64,000 nucleotides of DNA from Bacillus sp. FJAT-25509 (GTDB lineage Bacteria > Bacillota > Bacilli > Bacillales > Bacillaceae_G): NCBI RefSeq assembly GCF_001420605.1, contig NZ_LJIZ01000032.1:242798-306797 (forward strand), given 5' to 3'. How positions within the stretch are numbered: position 1 is the first letter of the stretch; the number at the start of each line of letters is the position of its first letter. This document shows, piece by piece, positions 25,669 through 33,501 of this stretch. Below the pieces are notes generated by a model. It had not been told where the DNA came from and searched no databases. It saw only the letters and a program-made list of their open reading frames with translations. A program made the translations under genes and the position numbers.

Positions 25669-26349
25669 TTATTCAAACTGATAAGTATAGAATGATTCCT
25701 TCGCAAAAAATGATTTTAATCGATCATCGGGTATATCCTCAAATTTTTCGATTTTTACAACGTCTTTTAGCATCGCTTCTGTTTGAGAACGGTGTGCTTT
25801 CATTGTTCTTAGTTTCTGGGTTGCTACATCCATTACATCATTCACGATATCTGGTTTCCCTAATACTTCAAAACGTTCTTTTGTAATTGCAATACACCAT
25901 ACTGTTGGACGATCTTCTTCATCCATTCGTCGAACTGCTTCAACAGCAGCTCTTGCAGTTGCATCATGGTCGGGGTGGACACCATGTTCTGGATAAAAAG
26001 TAATTAATAATGTTGGCTGAATCTCGTCGATAATTTCCTTTATTGGATTAATTACATCCTCAGGGTTTTCGAATTCAATTGTTTTATCATGGAATCCGAG
26101 CATTCTTAAATCTTGGATTCCCATTTCTCTACAAGCGTCGATTAATTCGTTTTTACGTATTGTAGGAAGTGATTCTCTTGTTGCGAAAAATGGATTTCCC
26201 ATATTTCGTCCCATTTCTCCTAAAGTTAAACAAGCGTATGTAACCGGAATCCCTTTATTTGTAAACTTAGAAATCGTTCCAGCAGCCCCAAAAGCTTCAT
26301 CATCAGGGTGAGGGAACACAAGTAATACTTTTTCTTGTTTTTGACTCAT
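25669..26349 (-). CDS. bshB2: Bacillithiol biosynthesis deacetylase BshB2
   Basis: A 226-residue PIG-L/LmbE-family zinc deacetylase with the metal motif PHPDDEAFGAAG at the N-terminus and HPDHDATARAA (near residue 125). It follows yojF as in B. subtilis yojF-yojG, where YojG is BshB2. BshB2 can remove acetate from GlcNAc-malate to give GlcN-malate, the second step of bacillithiol synthesis, in the cytoplasm. The spacing to yojF is 16 bases. Confidence 0.9.
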   Translation of the reverse strand: MSQKQEKVLLVFPHPDDEAFGAAGTISKFTNKGIPVTYACLTLGEMGRNMGNPFFATRESLPTIRKNELIDACREMGIQDLRMLGFHDKTIEFENPEDVINPIKEIIDEIQPTLLITFYPEHGVHPDHDATARAAVEAVRRMDEEDRPTVWCIAITKERFEVLGKPDIVNDVMDVATQKLRTMKAHRSQTEAMLKDVVKIEKFEDIPDDRLKSFFAKESFYTYQFE

Positions 26350-26365
26350 TTTTAGTGCTCCTCTC

Positions 26366-26710
26366 TTAAAATGGCGTATAGCTTAAATGTATTGCGATTG
26401 CAAGCTTTCCATCCTCATTATGACCTGCTAGTAGGAGGCGACCTTGGTCATCAACTTCAAAATCAGTTAATCCTTCTGCAACAACCCAGCCTTCCTCAAG
26501 CTTTAGTCCGACACGGTATGGGTATTTGCCTGTGATCGTAGCACGGCTAATGATTACTTTCGTATTTCTGATAAAGGCATTTACTGTCATTACTTTTTCA
26601 TTAAAGTGATTAGCATATGCACCATTTGTAGTTTCTAAATGTAAATAGACTGTTTGATTTATATAATTTTGAAGTGCATCTTGGGCAGCACCAATTTCTA
26701 ATTTTTGCAT
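26366..26710 (-). CDS. yojF: YojF family protein (DUF1806)
   Basis: A 114-residue beta-rich protein (LQNYINQTVYLHLETTNGAYA ... VMTVNAFIRNTKVIISRATITG ... GKLAIAIHLSYTPF). Size and position before bshB2 match B. subtilis YojF, whose role is unknown. AGGAGG precedes the ATG. Co-transcription suggests a function near bacillithiol metabolism, which is inference. Confidence 0.85.
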   Translation of the reverse strand: MQKLEIGAAQDALQNYINQTVYLHLETTNGAYANHFNEKVMTVNAFIRNTKVIISRATITGKYPYRVGLKLEEGWVVAEGLTDFEVDDQGRLLLAGHNEDGKLAIAIHLSYTPF

Positions 26711-27136
26711 TTTCTCGTACCTCCTTTAAAAAGTATTATAATCCAACTTTCCCTAAATTGGTAATTTGTTGGCTTGTGATTTTGAACATAAAAAGATCCC
26801 TATCTAATTGGGTGATAGGGATTGGGGGGATGTGTATAACATGATTACTAAAATTTAACTGTTTAAATATTCAGTTAATTTATATTTAATATACATGATG
26901 GGAAAATATTCGTCAACCACTTTTGTTAAAAAAATTTAAAATATTCAAAAAATAAGAAAATGAGGTAATTAATGGTATCTTTTATTGATAGGATACATGA
27001 CGAGAACTCGACAAAAAAGACGAGTTTTTGTGTAAAATAGTCAAATTTTTACTTGTTTTACCTTTTTTTTCTTTTCTAAAAAGATATTACTTGTTAAACT
27101 AGAGTAGAATAATATTTTTAAAGGGAGGTTTTTAAC
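26711..27136. other. Divergent intergenic region with two hairpins
   Basis: It holds a minus-strand terminator-like stem at 26788. A 22-codon frame at 26972-27040 with a GAGGT ribosome site overlaps a small stem (AACTCG/CGAGTT followed by TTTT). Promoters of yojF and the DivIC-like gene must lie here. Confidence 0.4.
26788..26822 (-). terminator. Terminator-like hairpin upstream of yojF
   Basis: On the minus strand ATCCCTATC ... GATAGGGAT is followed by CTTTTTATG. Because it precedes yojF, it would act as an attenuator or end a short upstream RNA. Confidence 0.45.
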
Positions 27137-27526
27137 GTGAAGGCAGAAGCACGAAAGTTATATAATCCACAAAGAGAAGAATTAAACAAGCCTTCTCGTA
27201 ATCAATTTCCGCAAACTCAAAAAAGAAAAACAATAAGAATCCATCGAATCATTTTGACAATATTATTTTTGTCTTTCATTGTCGTGTCTGGAATATATAT
27301 GTTTAGTCAAAACAAGATCGCTTCGGCAAAGCAACATGAACTTTCAACATTACATGTCGAACAAAAAAAAGTGGCTAAAACTGAAAAAGATTTAAACAGA
27401 CAGATTAGACTATTAAATGATCCGGATTTCATAGCAAACTATGCGCGTGATCAATACATGTTCTCTAAAAAAGGAGAAACAATCATCATCGTGCCGAAAT
27501 CAAAAGATGAGATCAGCTCAAACTAA
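27137..27526 (+). CDS. DivIC/FtsB-family septum protein (paralogue or relocated)
   Basis: A 129-residue bitopic protein: basic cytoplasmic tail (1-35), one membrane helix (about 36-57, IILTILFLSFIVVSGIYMF), a heptad coiled coil (AKQHELSTLHVEQKKVAKTEKDLNRQI), and the family-typical NDPDFIANYARDQYMFSKKGETIIIVPK end. This is the DivIC plan, which in the divisome dimerises with FtsL. The usual divIC neighbours (yabP, yabQ, yabR) are absent. GTG start with GGGAGG eight bases upstream. Confidence 0.75.
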   Translation: MKAEARKLYNPQREELNKPSRNQFPQTQKRKTIRIHRIILTILFLSFIVVSGIYMFSQNKIASAKQHELSTLHVEQKKVAKTEKDLNRQIRLLNDPDFIANYARDQYMFSKKGETIIIVPKSKDEISSN

Positions 27527-27540
27527 CAATTAATTAAACT

Positions 27541-27574
27541 AAAAGATTCTCATATAAATGGGAATCTTTTTTCT
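27541..27574 (+). terminator. Terminator after the DivIC-like gene
   Basis: AAAAGATTC ... GAATCTTTT stem with further T residues. Confidence 0.85.
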
Positions 27575-27817
27575 ATTTTTATTATAGAACTAACGTTCGT
27601 TTGGTGCAAGTTTAAAGTCGAACGTACAAACTCAAATAGGAAGAAGGGAATAGAATTTTTTAGTCTCTTTTACATTTTTCTCTTATAAACATACTCAATT
27701 TCTTATCCTTTTGTTGTCTATTTAGTTCTAATTACCCACGATTTCTACAAAATTTTTACTATTCTGAAAAATACATCTTTGTTATAATTTAAATAAGCTT
27801 AAATAAGGAGGATTAAC

Positions 27818-28135
27818 ATGAAAAAGTTCATTTACGTTTTTGCTATTTTAATTGTACAAGTAATTTTGACGTTCCTTGTTAGTGTTCTCTCGGATTCATC
27901 GGCTAGTAATATTGCTATTATGGTAGGATTCGTTACGACGGTCTTCCTTTATTGGAAAACAGCTAAAAAAGTAAGTTATACTCCATTGCAGCGGTATCAA
28001 TGGTTGCGTGCTGCTGGATTAGAATTTAATGATTTACATAAAGATTTTCAAAGAAAAATTGCTATTAAAGCATCGTTAATTTATAGTTTTTCAGGTTTGG
28101 TTGTTACTTTGTATACATCACATATTTTATTATGA
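27818..28135 (+). CDS. Small membrane protein, unknown
   Basis: A 105-residue protein with three membrane helices (about residues 4-24, 29-46 and 84-104). A cytosolic segment between helices 2 and 3 (KKVSYTPLQRYQWLRAAGLEFNDLHKDFQRKIAI) contains an RYQWLRAAGLEF motif I do not recognise. AAGGAGG precedes the ATG, and a TATAAT (27783) is well placed for its promoter. Monocistronic. Confidence 0.7.
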   Translation: MKKFIYVFAILIVQVILTFLVSVLSDSSASNIAIMVGFVTTVFLYWKTAKKVSYTPLQRYQWLRAAGLEFNDLHKDFQRKIAIKASLIYSFSGLVVTLYTSHILL

Positions 28136-28147
28136 GGAATAGTCAAG

Positions 28148-28187
28148 AAAAAATGGACAAGCATGTTAATTGCTGTCCATTTTTGTT
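28148..28187. terminator. Bidirectional terminator between the membrane protein and tatC
   Basis: AAAAATGGACA ... TGTCCATTTTT with A and T tracts on either side. Confidence 0.88.
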
Positions 28188-28189
28188 TT

Positions 28190-28918
28190 TTATTCTGATT
28201 CATGTTGTAGTCGTTTAATACGTCTTCTATATGCAAGTGATGAAACAAGAATACTTAATTCGTATATAACTAACAATGGTAAGCTTGTCATCATATCAGA
28301 TACAAAATCAGGCGGTGAAATTGCTGTTCCGATAATAATAAGGATAAAATATGCAAATCGTCGAGTTTTTCTTAAAAATGCCGGTGATACGATTCCGATA
28401 CTTGTTAAAAATAGTATAATGACTGGTAAATCAAAGAAAAACGCAAAAGGAACAACTAAGTTAAATAAGAAGCTAAAATAGCGTTCAGCTGTGAATGTAA
28501 CTGTTACTAAGTCTTCTCCAATATCCTGTAAAAATTTTAAAACGTTTGGAAAGATGAAATAATAGCCAAATGCTAATCCACAAACGAACAATAAGAATAA
28601 AGCTGGTATGTAAAGCATTGTGCTTTTTCGTTCTTTTACATGCAAGGCCGGCTTTACAAACGCCCATATTTGGTAAGCTATGACAGGGATACTACACGCG
28701 ATCGCGAACACCCCACCAATCATTAGATAAATCCAAAGGACATCACTTGGACCAAGCGCTAGAAGCTTTCCATGCAAATCTTGAACAAGGAAATTGAATA
28801 TAGCTTTCGTATAATATAATCCAATCCCTAAAAAAATAACGAATGCAACAATAACTTTTATTATTCGATTTCGAAGTTCATCTAAATGGTCAATGACACT
28901 CATTTCTTTTTCTTGCAT
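28190..28918 (-). CDS. tatC: Twin-arginine translocase subunit TatC
   Basis: A 242-residue, six-helix TatC. The cytoplasmic N-terminus MSVIDHLDELRNRI carries the conserved H-x-x-E-L-R that recognises twin-arginine signals. SIPVIAYQIWAFVKPAL and the periplasmic P-rich turns (IGIVSPAFLRKTRRF) are also typical. No tatA lies beside it, so the partner is elsewhere. ATG 28918 with GGGGGA upstream is preferred to TTG 28930. A Tat-dependent Rieske protein is encoded in this window at 60792. Confidence 0.93.
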   Translation of the reverse strand: MQEKEMSVIDHLDELRNRIIKVIVAFVIFLGIGLYYTKAIFNFLVQDLHGKLLALGPSDVLWIYLMIGGVFAIACSIPVIAYQIWAFVKPALHVKERKSTMLYIPALFLLFVCGLAFGYYFIFPNVLKFLQDIGEDLVTVTFTAERYFSFLFNLVVPFAFFFDLPVIILFLTSIGIVSPAFLRKTRRFAYFILIIIGTAISPPDFVSDMMTSLPLLVIYELSILVSSLAYRRRIKRLQHESE

Positions 28919-29251
28919 AATTTCCCCCAAAGCAAACTGTGAAAGTATTTTATTACACTTTAAAAAGTAAACTGGCTAGCGACGTCGATTACTTGATGTA
29001 GTAGCCAATTCTAGGAATAAAGTGTAAGTGCAACTACGTCTTTAGTCTTCGCCCAAAAGGCTTACAAACCGACTAGTTTTCTATAACACCTAAGCTTCCT
29101 ATATTTTGTCAGAAAAAAGAACAATCGTCAATGAATATAAAGACATTAATTATTCTTAAATTACCATCATTTGCTAATATATTCATATGAAAACTAACCT
29201 TATCCGACTATAATAAAAGTATGAGTATGTAAGATAAGGAAGGTAAATATT
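28919..29251. other. Intergenic region with a structured GC-richer block
   Basis: Bases 28970-29085 are clearly less AT-rich than the rest, with TGGCTA ... TAGCCA arms around a CGACGTCG palindrome and a later AAGTGCAACTACGTC ... ACAAACCGACTAG segment. It looks like an interspersed repeat remnant or a structured leader of the minus-strand tatC; I cannot assign it. Confidence 0.35.
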
Positions 29252-29854
29252 TTGGATGGAAAAAGTCATGTAATTGTAGGATTATTTGCAACTGGTGTCA
29301 CAATGTATGCAACAAAAAATGATTCTATGACCGTCCCACTTATAGTTGGTGCAATCAGTAGTTTAGCTCCTGATTTAGATCATCATAATAGTTCATTAAC
29401 AAAAAAAGTTTCAATGCCGCTAAAAGTTCTTTTCAGCTTATTATTTTTAGCAGCTACATTATTTATTGTTGTGAAAACAGGGAAATTAATTTATTCTGGT
29501 TCATGGATTTATGCAGTAGGTATTCTCACATTATTTATTGTTTGTGTTAGCTGGTTACGGAATATAAAAACAATATTAATGTTAACAGGCATATTAATTG
29601 CAGTTATTGGTTGGTTTTTCTTTCATGGTTATTGGTCAATCTTTGCGCTTGGAGTATTTGTTGCTGTTTCTTCGAGATTAAAGCATCGTGGACCAACTCA
29701 TTCCCTTTACTTTTTAGCTTTTTGGTGTGGAATTTGTTATTTGCTGCAAAAAGACTTAATGATAAATGGATTATGGTTAGCTGGTACAGTCGGTTATTTT
29801 TCGCACCTATTAGCGGATCAGTTGTTTACAAAACAAAGTATTAAGTGGTTATAG
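29252..29854 (+). CDS. YdjM/DUF457-type membrane metal-dependent hydrolase
   Basis: A 200-residue polytopic protein of the YdjM/DUF457 family. Short metal-ligand motifs lie at the start (GKSHVIVG), at APDLDHHNS (near residues 46-54) and at HRGPTHSLYF (near residue 149), with six or so helices between. Family members are membrane-bound putative phosphatases/hydrolases. TTG start with AAGGAAGG seven bases upstream; the first residues MDGKSH fit the family start. Confidence 0.82.
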   Translation: MDGKSHVIVGLFATGVTMYATKNDSMTVPLIVGAISSLAPDLDHHNSSLTKKVSMPLKVLFSLLFLAATLFIVVKTGKLIYSGSWIYAVGILTLFIVCVSWLRNIKTILMLTGILIAVIGWFFFHGYWSIFALGVFVAVSSRLKHRGPTHSLYFLAFWCGICYLLQKDLMINGLWLAGTVGYFSHLLADQLFTKQSIKWL

Positions 29855-29930
29855 GCCTCTTTAATTATCACATTTTTTTATTAAAATAATCCATACTAAG
29901 AAAGATGTGATGATGAAAGAAGGGTCAATA

Positions 29931-30359
29931 TTGAAAAAAATAAATTCTCTAATATCAATGTGGATTTTGTTTTTTATGCTTGCTTTGTCAATCCCGGTTG
30001 ATGCAAGTAGTAATACATATAACCATCAACGTATTAAGGTGAATACTAATTCTTTTGTTTTTAGCAAACAACCATCAACGCATCTTGCCATTAGGAGATC
30101 GTATCGTTCTAATAGAAGTTATCGACCAACAGCACCTAGGTCGAGTTATCGATCTTATAGAAGTCCTGGAAGGAATTTTTTAGGGTATGCAGGTGCATTT
30201 GGGTTAGGCTCTCTTTTTGGCTCGATGCTAAACCCGTTTGGTGGCTACTATGGTGGTCAGCACTTTGGTTTTTCATTTTTTGGATTACTATTAGATTTTT
30301 TAGTGATAGTAGTGATTATTTGGTTTATTAAGAAAATCTTTCGTAGAAACCGATATTAA
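29931..30359 (+). CDS. Exported Arg/Ser/Tyr-rich protein with C-terminal membrane helix
   Basis: A 142-residue protein: signal peptide (ISMWILFFMLALSIPVDAS), a low-complexity basic segment (RRSYRSNRSYRP ... SSYRSYRSPGRN), a Gly/Phe-rich hydrophobic stretch (AFGLGSLFGSMLNPFGGYYGG) and a final helix with a KKIFRRNRY tail. The layout resembles the N-terminal part of bacterial Tim44-like proteins without the Tim44 domain. Start TTG 29931 has GAAGGG six bases upstream. Function unknown. Confidence 0.65.
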   Translation: MKKINSLISMWILFFMLALSIPVDASSNTYNHQRIKVNTNSFVFSKQPSTHLAIRRSYRSNRSYRPTAPRSSYRSYRSPGRNFLGYAGAFGLGSLFGSMLNPFGGYYGGQHFGFSFFGLLLDFLVIVVIIWFIKKIFRRNRY

Positions 30360-30381
30360 TTTTTTCCCTTCGAGGTGACTT

Positions 30382-30681
30382 GTGAAAATCTATTTTGATG
30401 AACAAGATGTTGCCAATGCAATTTGTGTATATGTGGCTGATTTAGAAGGAATACGCCCAGAAAGTGTGCAAATTGAGTTTCAATTTGATGAAGATGTTGG
30501 GGTAAGTTGTCAAGTTTCGGCCAATCATCTGAACGTATTGTATGGTGAGCAACAAATATCAGACGCAATTGGTTTTTACTTAGAAGAGATTCATCGTTTT
30601 TCATCCTATGCAATGGAAATCATTATTGGTTTTGATGAAGAAGTTGGAATTACGAGTGAAATATCATTTATCTATTCATAA
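30382..30681 (+). CDS. yxcD: YxcD family protein (DUF2653)
   Basis: A 99-residue acidic protein with two similar halves (MKIYFDEQDVANAICVYVADLEGIRPESVQIEF and LYGEQQISDAIGFYLEEIHRF...). Size and sequence match B. subtilis YxcD. Role unknown. GTG start with GAGGTG six bases upstream. It follows the exported Arg/Ser-rich protein closely and ends at a strong terminator. Confidence 0.8.
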   Translation: MKIYFDEQDVANAICVYVADLEGIRPESVQIEFQFDEDVGVSCQVSANHLNVLYGEQQISDAIGFYLEEIHRFSSYAMEIIIGFDEEVGITSEISFIYS

Positions 30682-30720
30682 AACCCGAGAGAGAACTGGA
30701 CGTTCTTTCTCGGGTTTTTT
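30681..30720 (+). terminator. Terminator after yxcD
   Basis: A 16-bp stem (AAACCCGAGAGAGAAC) with one mismatch and a TGGAC loop, then T residues. Confidence 0.92.
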
Positions 30721-30727
30721 CGATTGC

Positions 30728-30922
30728 TTAGGCATAATTCGTTACGTATTCGTAAACAATATCTTGTACTAATTCATATAATTCACGATCATCATTTAAT
30801 TGTTCGGTAACGATTTGATCGTACAGTTTATCTAGCATATCAGCTGTAATCCACTGTTCGTGTTCTCCTCTATATTGCATTAACGCTCGTTTAATCATCT
30901 GCTTTACAAACTGTCCATCCAC
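30728..30922 (-). CDS. yqzH: YqzH-like protein
   Basis: A 64-residue helical protein (VKQMIKRALMQYRGEHEQWITADMLDKLYDQIV ... ELYELVQDIVYEYVTNYA) resembling B. subtilis YqzH, which is likewise encoded next to the Y-family polymerase YqjW. It diverges from that gene, and the SOS operator between them may regulate both. GGGAGG precedes the ATG. Function unknown. Confidence 0.75.
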   Translation of the reverse strand: MDGQFVKQMIKRALMQYRGEHEQWITADMLDKLYDQIVTEQLNDDRELYELVQDIVYEYVTNYA

Positions 30923-30993
30923 TTTTAGTTTCCTCCCTTAAGCTAACTTTAGTATAGCTAAAATTTTGTATTGTTCCTAATGAAAAAATTTTA

Positions 30994-31022
30994 TTGAAAT
31001 CGAACGTATATTCGTTTAATAT
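30994..31022 (+). promoter_or_regulatory. SOS-regulated promoter with LexA box
   Basis: TTGAAA-N17-TAATAT. The spacer contains CGAACGTATATTCG (31001-31014), one mismatch from the Bacillus LexA/DinR consensus CGAACRNRYGTTYG. LexA bound here would block RNA polymerase directly. Confidence 0.8.
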
Positions 31023-31084
31023 ATGTTTATAATAAAAATAAGAACATTAGTTCTGCTATTTTTTGGAAAATCGGAGTGATATGT

Positions 31085-32347
31085 ATGAGCATTTGTTATG
31101 AAGAGTTACCACATCATCGGATATTATGCATCGATATGAAGAGCTTTTATGCAAGTTGTTCTGCGGTCATGCTCGAATTAGATCCATTAGAATGTTATTT
31201 AGCAGTTGTTGGAGATGTAGAGAGAGAAGGAAGTATCGTCCTTGCAGCTTCCCCACGATTAAAAAAGGAATTTGGGATTAAAACGGGATCAAGGGTTTTT
31301 GAAATACCGAAAGATCCGCGAATTAAAATTGTAAATCCTTCAATGTCAAAATATCTAGAAATCTCAACAAACATAGTAAAGTTATTAAATGAATTTGTAC
31401 CCTTAGAGGATTTACATGTATACAGTGTTGATGAATGTTTTTTAAAGGTGGATGGAGTGAAGAGATTATGGGGTGATGCATGGGAGATTGCCGAAAAAAT
31501 TCGTACTGAAATTATGGCACGATTTCAATTACCTTGTTCGATTGGGATTGGACCGAACATGCTTTTGTCGAAGCTGTGCTTAGATTTAGAAGGAAAAAAA
31601 GATGGGATAGCGGAGTGGACTTATGAAGATGTAGAAAAAAAACTATGGCAGGTGAGTCCTCTTAGTGAAATGTGGGGAATCGGTAAAAGAACCGAACGAA
31701 CTTTAAATGCAATGGGTATTTTTACAGTAGGACAGTTAGCGAAATATCCTCTTCATTTGCTGGAGAAAAAATTCGGGGTGATGGGAAATCAACTATATCA
31801 TCATGCGTGGGGAGTAGATCTGTCTGAGCTAGGTGCGCCAATAATGAATGGACAGATTAGTTTTGGTAAAAGCCAAATATTAATGAGAGATTATACGAAA
31901 GTCGAAGAAATTAAGTTTGTTATTCGTGAAATGTGTGAAGAGGTTGCACGCCGAACTCGTAATGCTAAGAAGGCAGGACGTACGATTACATTAGGAATTG
32001 GATATAGTCGTGAAGAATTCGGTGGAGGATTTTCCCATGCTTTTACAATGGATGAACCTACAAATATTACTTCAGATTTGTATGAAATCTGTACAAAATT
32101 ATTTGATCGATATTATGAAGGGAAGACAGTTCGGCAAATTCTCATTTCTCTTTCGAATATTGTAAGTGACGAAATCATGCAGTTAAATTTGTTTGACCAG
32201 AAAAAACCTCAAAAGCGTAATTTAGGATATGTGATGGACGCAGTCCGAAAAAAATACGGATCATCTTCGCTCCTCTGGGCTGTTTCTTATGCAGAAGGAG
32301 GAACAGCACTTGCCCGAAGCAAGCTGGTAGGTGGACATAAAGGGTAA
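31085..32347 (+). CDS. yqjW: Y-family DNA polymerase (YqjW/UvrX, PolY2 type)
   Basis: A 420-residue translesion polymerase: catalytic Asp17 in ILCIDMKSFYASC, the steric/Y-family YSVDECFL with the second acidic pair, a helix-hairpin-helix region (WGIGKRTERTLNAMGI) and the little-finger domain. The N-terminus and context (yqzH divergent, YolD-like gene next) match B. subtilis YqjW. It copies damaged DNA as part of the SOS response, consistent with the LexA box in its promoter. ATG 31085 is preferred to GTG 31076, which overlaps the ribosome site. Confidence 0.92.
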   Translation: MSICYEELPHHRILCIDMKSFYASCSAVMLELDPLECYLAVVGDVEREGSIVLAASPRLKKEFGIKTGSRVFEIPKDPRIKIVNPSMSKYLEISTNIVKLLNEFVPLEDLHVYSVDECFLKVDGVKRLWGDAWEIAEKIRTEIMARFQLPCSIGIGPNMLLSKLCLDLEGKKDGIAEWTYEDVEKKLWQVSPLSEMWGIGKRTERTLNAMGIFTVGQLAKYPLHLLEKKFGVMGNQLYHHAWGVDLSELGAPIMNGQISFGKSQILMRDYTKVEEIKFVIREMCEEVARRTRNAKKAGRTITLGIGYSREEFGGGFSHAFTMDEPTNITSDLYEICTKLFDRYYEGKTVRQILISLSNIVSDEIMQLNLFDQKKPQKRNLGYVMDAVRKKYGSSSLLWAVSYAEGGTALARSKLVGGHKG

Positions 32348-32427
32348 AAGATTTCCTTTCGTCCTTTTCTCCCTGCAGGTGAAAACCACTAGTTCTACCT
32401 AAGATAAAATGAGAAAAAAGGAGAAGA

Positions 32428-32766
32428 ATGCCGATGATACGTGACCGTGGCACGATTAAATGGACGTCAATGATGTTACCAGAACATGTAAAAATGCTTC
32501 GTGATTGGAAAGTATCACAAAATTATGAACAACAAAAAGATGTAGATGAACAACTATTAGAGGAAATGAACCGTCATCTTCAACAGGCAATTCACGAAGA
32601 TGAAAGTGTACAAATTACTTATTATAAAGATCACTATCACCATAATGTAAAAGGAAAAATAGGGAAAATTAATTTACACCAAAATAGGCTATCCATTTAT
32701 GAAGAACAAGCTGGATATATGGAGCTGTTATTAAGTGATATTGTGGACGTGAAAATTGGATCTTGA
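32428..32766 (+). CDS. yqjX: YolD-like protein (YqjX)
   Basis: A 112-residue protein with the YolD start RDRGTIKWTSMMLPEHVKML, a charged helix, and a compact beta-domain (VQITYYKDHYHHNVKGKIGKINLHQNRLSIYE). YolD-like proteins are encoded next to UvrX/YqjW polymerases and are thought to act with them, replacing UmuD. It lies in the same SOS transcript, 80 bases after yqjW, with AAGGAG upstream. Confidence 0.88.
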   Translation: MPMIRDRGTIKWTSMMLPEHVKMLRDWKVSQNYEQQKDVDEQLLEEMNRHLQQAIHEDESVQITYYKDHYHHNVKGKIGKINLHQNRLSIYEEQAGYMELLLSDIVDVKIGS

Positions 32767-32844
32767 AAATCAAAAAAAATAATGAACCGTTAACGAAAAC
32801 TCCCTCTTTTTTAAGTACATATACATCGAAAGGGGGAGTTGAAA

Positions 32845-33069
32845 ATGGCACAAATTGCTACTCAACAACTAACATTGTATGTAAATTTACATGCAGGAAA
32901 AGACGCACAAGGAAAAATCATGATCAAGAGGAAGGCATATAAAAATGTCCGAGTTGATGTTGATTTAGTGAAGCTAAGTGAAATTGGCAATGCTTTAGCA
33001 TCATTGCAAGATCTACCGTTAGTAGAACTAGAAGTATTAAGCAATGGACTACTTTTAAACAGTCTATAA
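32845..33069 (+). CDS. DUF1659 family small protein
   Basis: A 74-residue protein with the DUF1659 pattern (LYVNLHAGKDAQGKIMIKRKAYKNVR ... ALASLQDLPLVELEVLSNGLLLNS). GGGGGAG is seven bases before ATG 32845. It forms a typical pair with the DUF2922 gene 17 bases downstream. Both are common small Bacillus proteins without known function. Confidence 0.85.
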   Translation: MAQIATQQLTLYVNLHAGKDAQGKIMIKRKAYKNVRVDVDLVKLSEIGNALASLQDLPLVELEVLSNGLLLNSL

Positions 33070-33086
33070 AAAAGGAGGAAAGCGAC

Positions 33087-33302
33087 ATGATTCAAACATT
33101 AGAACTTAAATTTTTAAATGAAAACGAAAAGGTCGTTACGCTAACAGTAGACAATCCAACCATTCCAGTTAATCCAACATTAATCAATCAAGTAATGGAT
33201 AAAATTGTAGCAAACAACGTATTCACTTCTACAAGTGGAATTGTCGTAGCAAAACAAGGCGCACGCTTGGTTGGTAAGGAGATTATTGAGATAGAGTTAT
33301 AG
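33087..33302 (+). CDS. DUF2922 family small protein
   Basis: A 71-residue protein (LELKFLNENEKVVTLTVDNPTIPVNPTLINQVMDKIVANNVF ... GARLVGKEIIEIEL) of the DUF2922 family. Its strand-helix-strand plan mirrors DUF1659, its partner in this operon. AAAGGAGG precedes the ATG and a terminator follows. Confidence 0.85.
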   Translation: MIQTLELKFLNENEKVVTLTVDNPTIPVNPTLINQVMDKIVANNVFTSTSGIVVAKQGARLVGKEIIEIEL

Positions 33303-33341
33303 GCTTTATTATGGTTAGAAAATGAGTTTTGTAGGCAGTCC

Positions 33342-33374
33342 AAAGACCTTCTGAAATGCAGAAGGTCTTTTTTT
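33342..33374 (+). terminator. Terminator after the DUF1659-DUF2922 pair
   Basis: AAAGACCTTCTG ... CAGAAGGTCTTT stem plus T-run. Confidence 0.92.
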
Positions 33375-33501
33375 GCGTTATAATAATAGAGAATGAAATC
33401 ATAAAATAGAAATAGATAAATTGTAATAAGAATAATTTAGTAGAATTGGTGAATAGTTAGCATTCAGATTATAAGAGAATAGTAGAAAAGGAGAGAACGA
33501 C

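Noticed and set aside
28170..28481. Plus-strand frame opposite the end of tatC
   Set aside because: It overlaps conserved TatC coding sequence and a bidirectional terminator. The product has no family pattern.
28970..29085. Cobalamin or other known riboswitch upstream of tatC
   Set aside because: I could not find the conserved core words of any riboswitch class I know on either strand.
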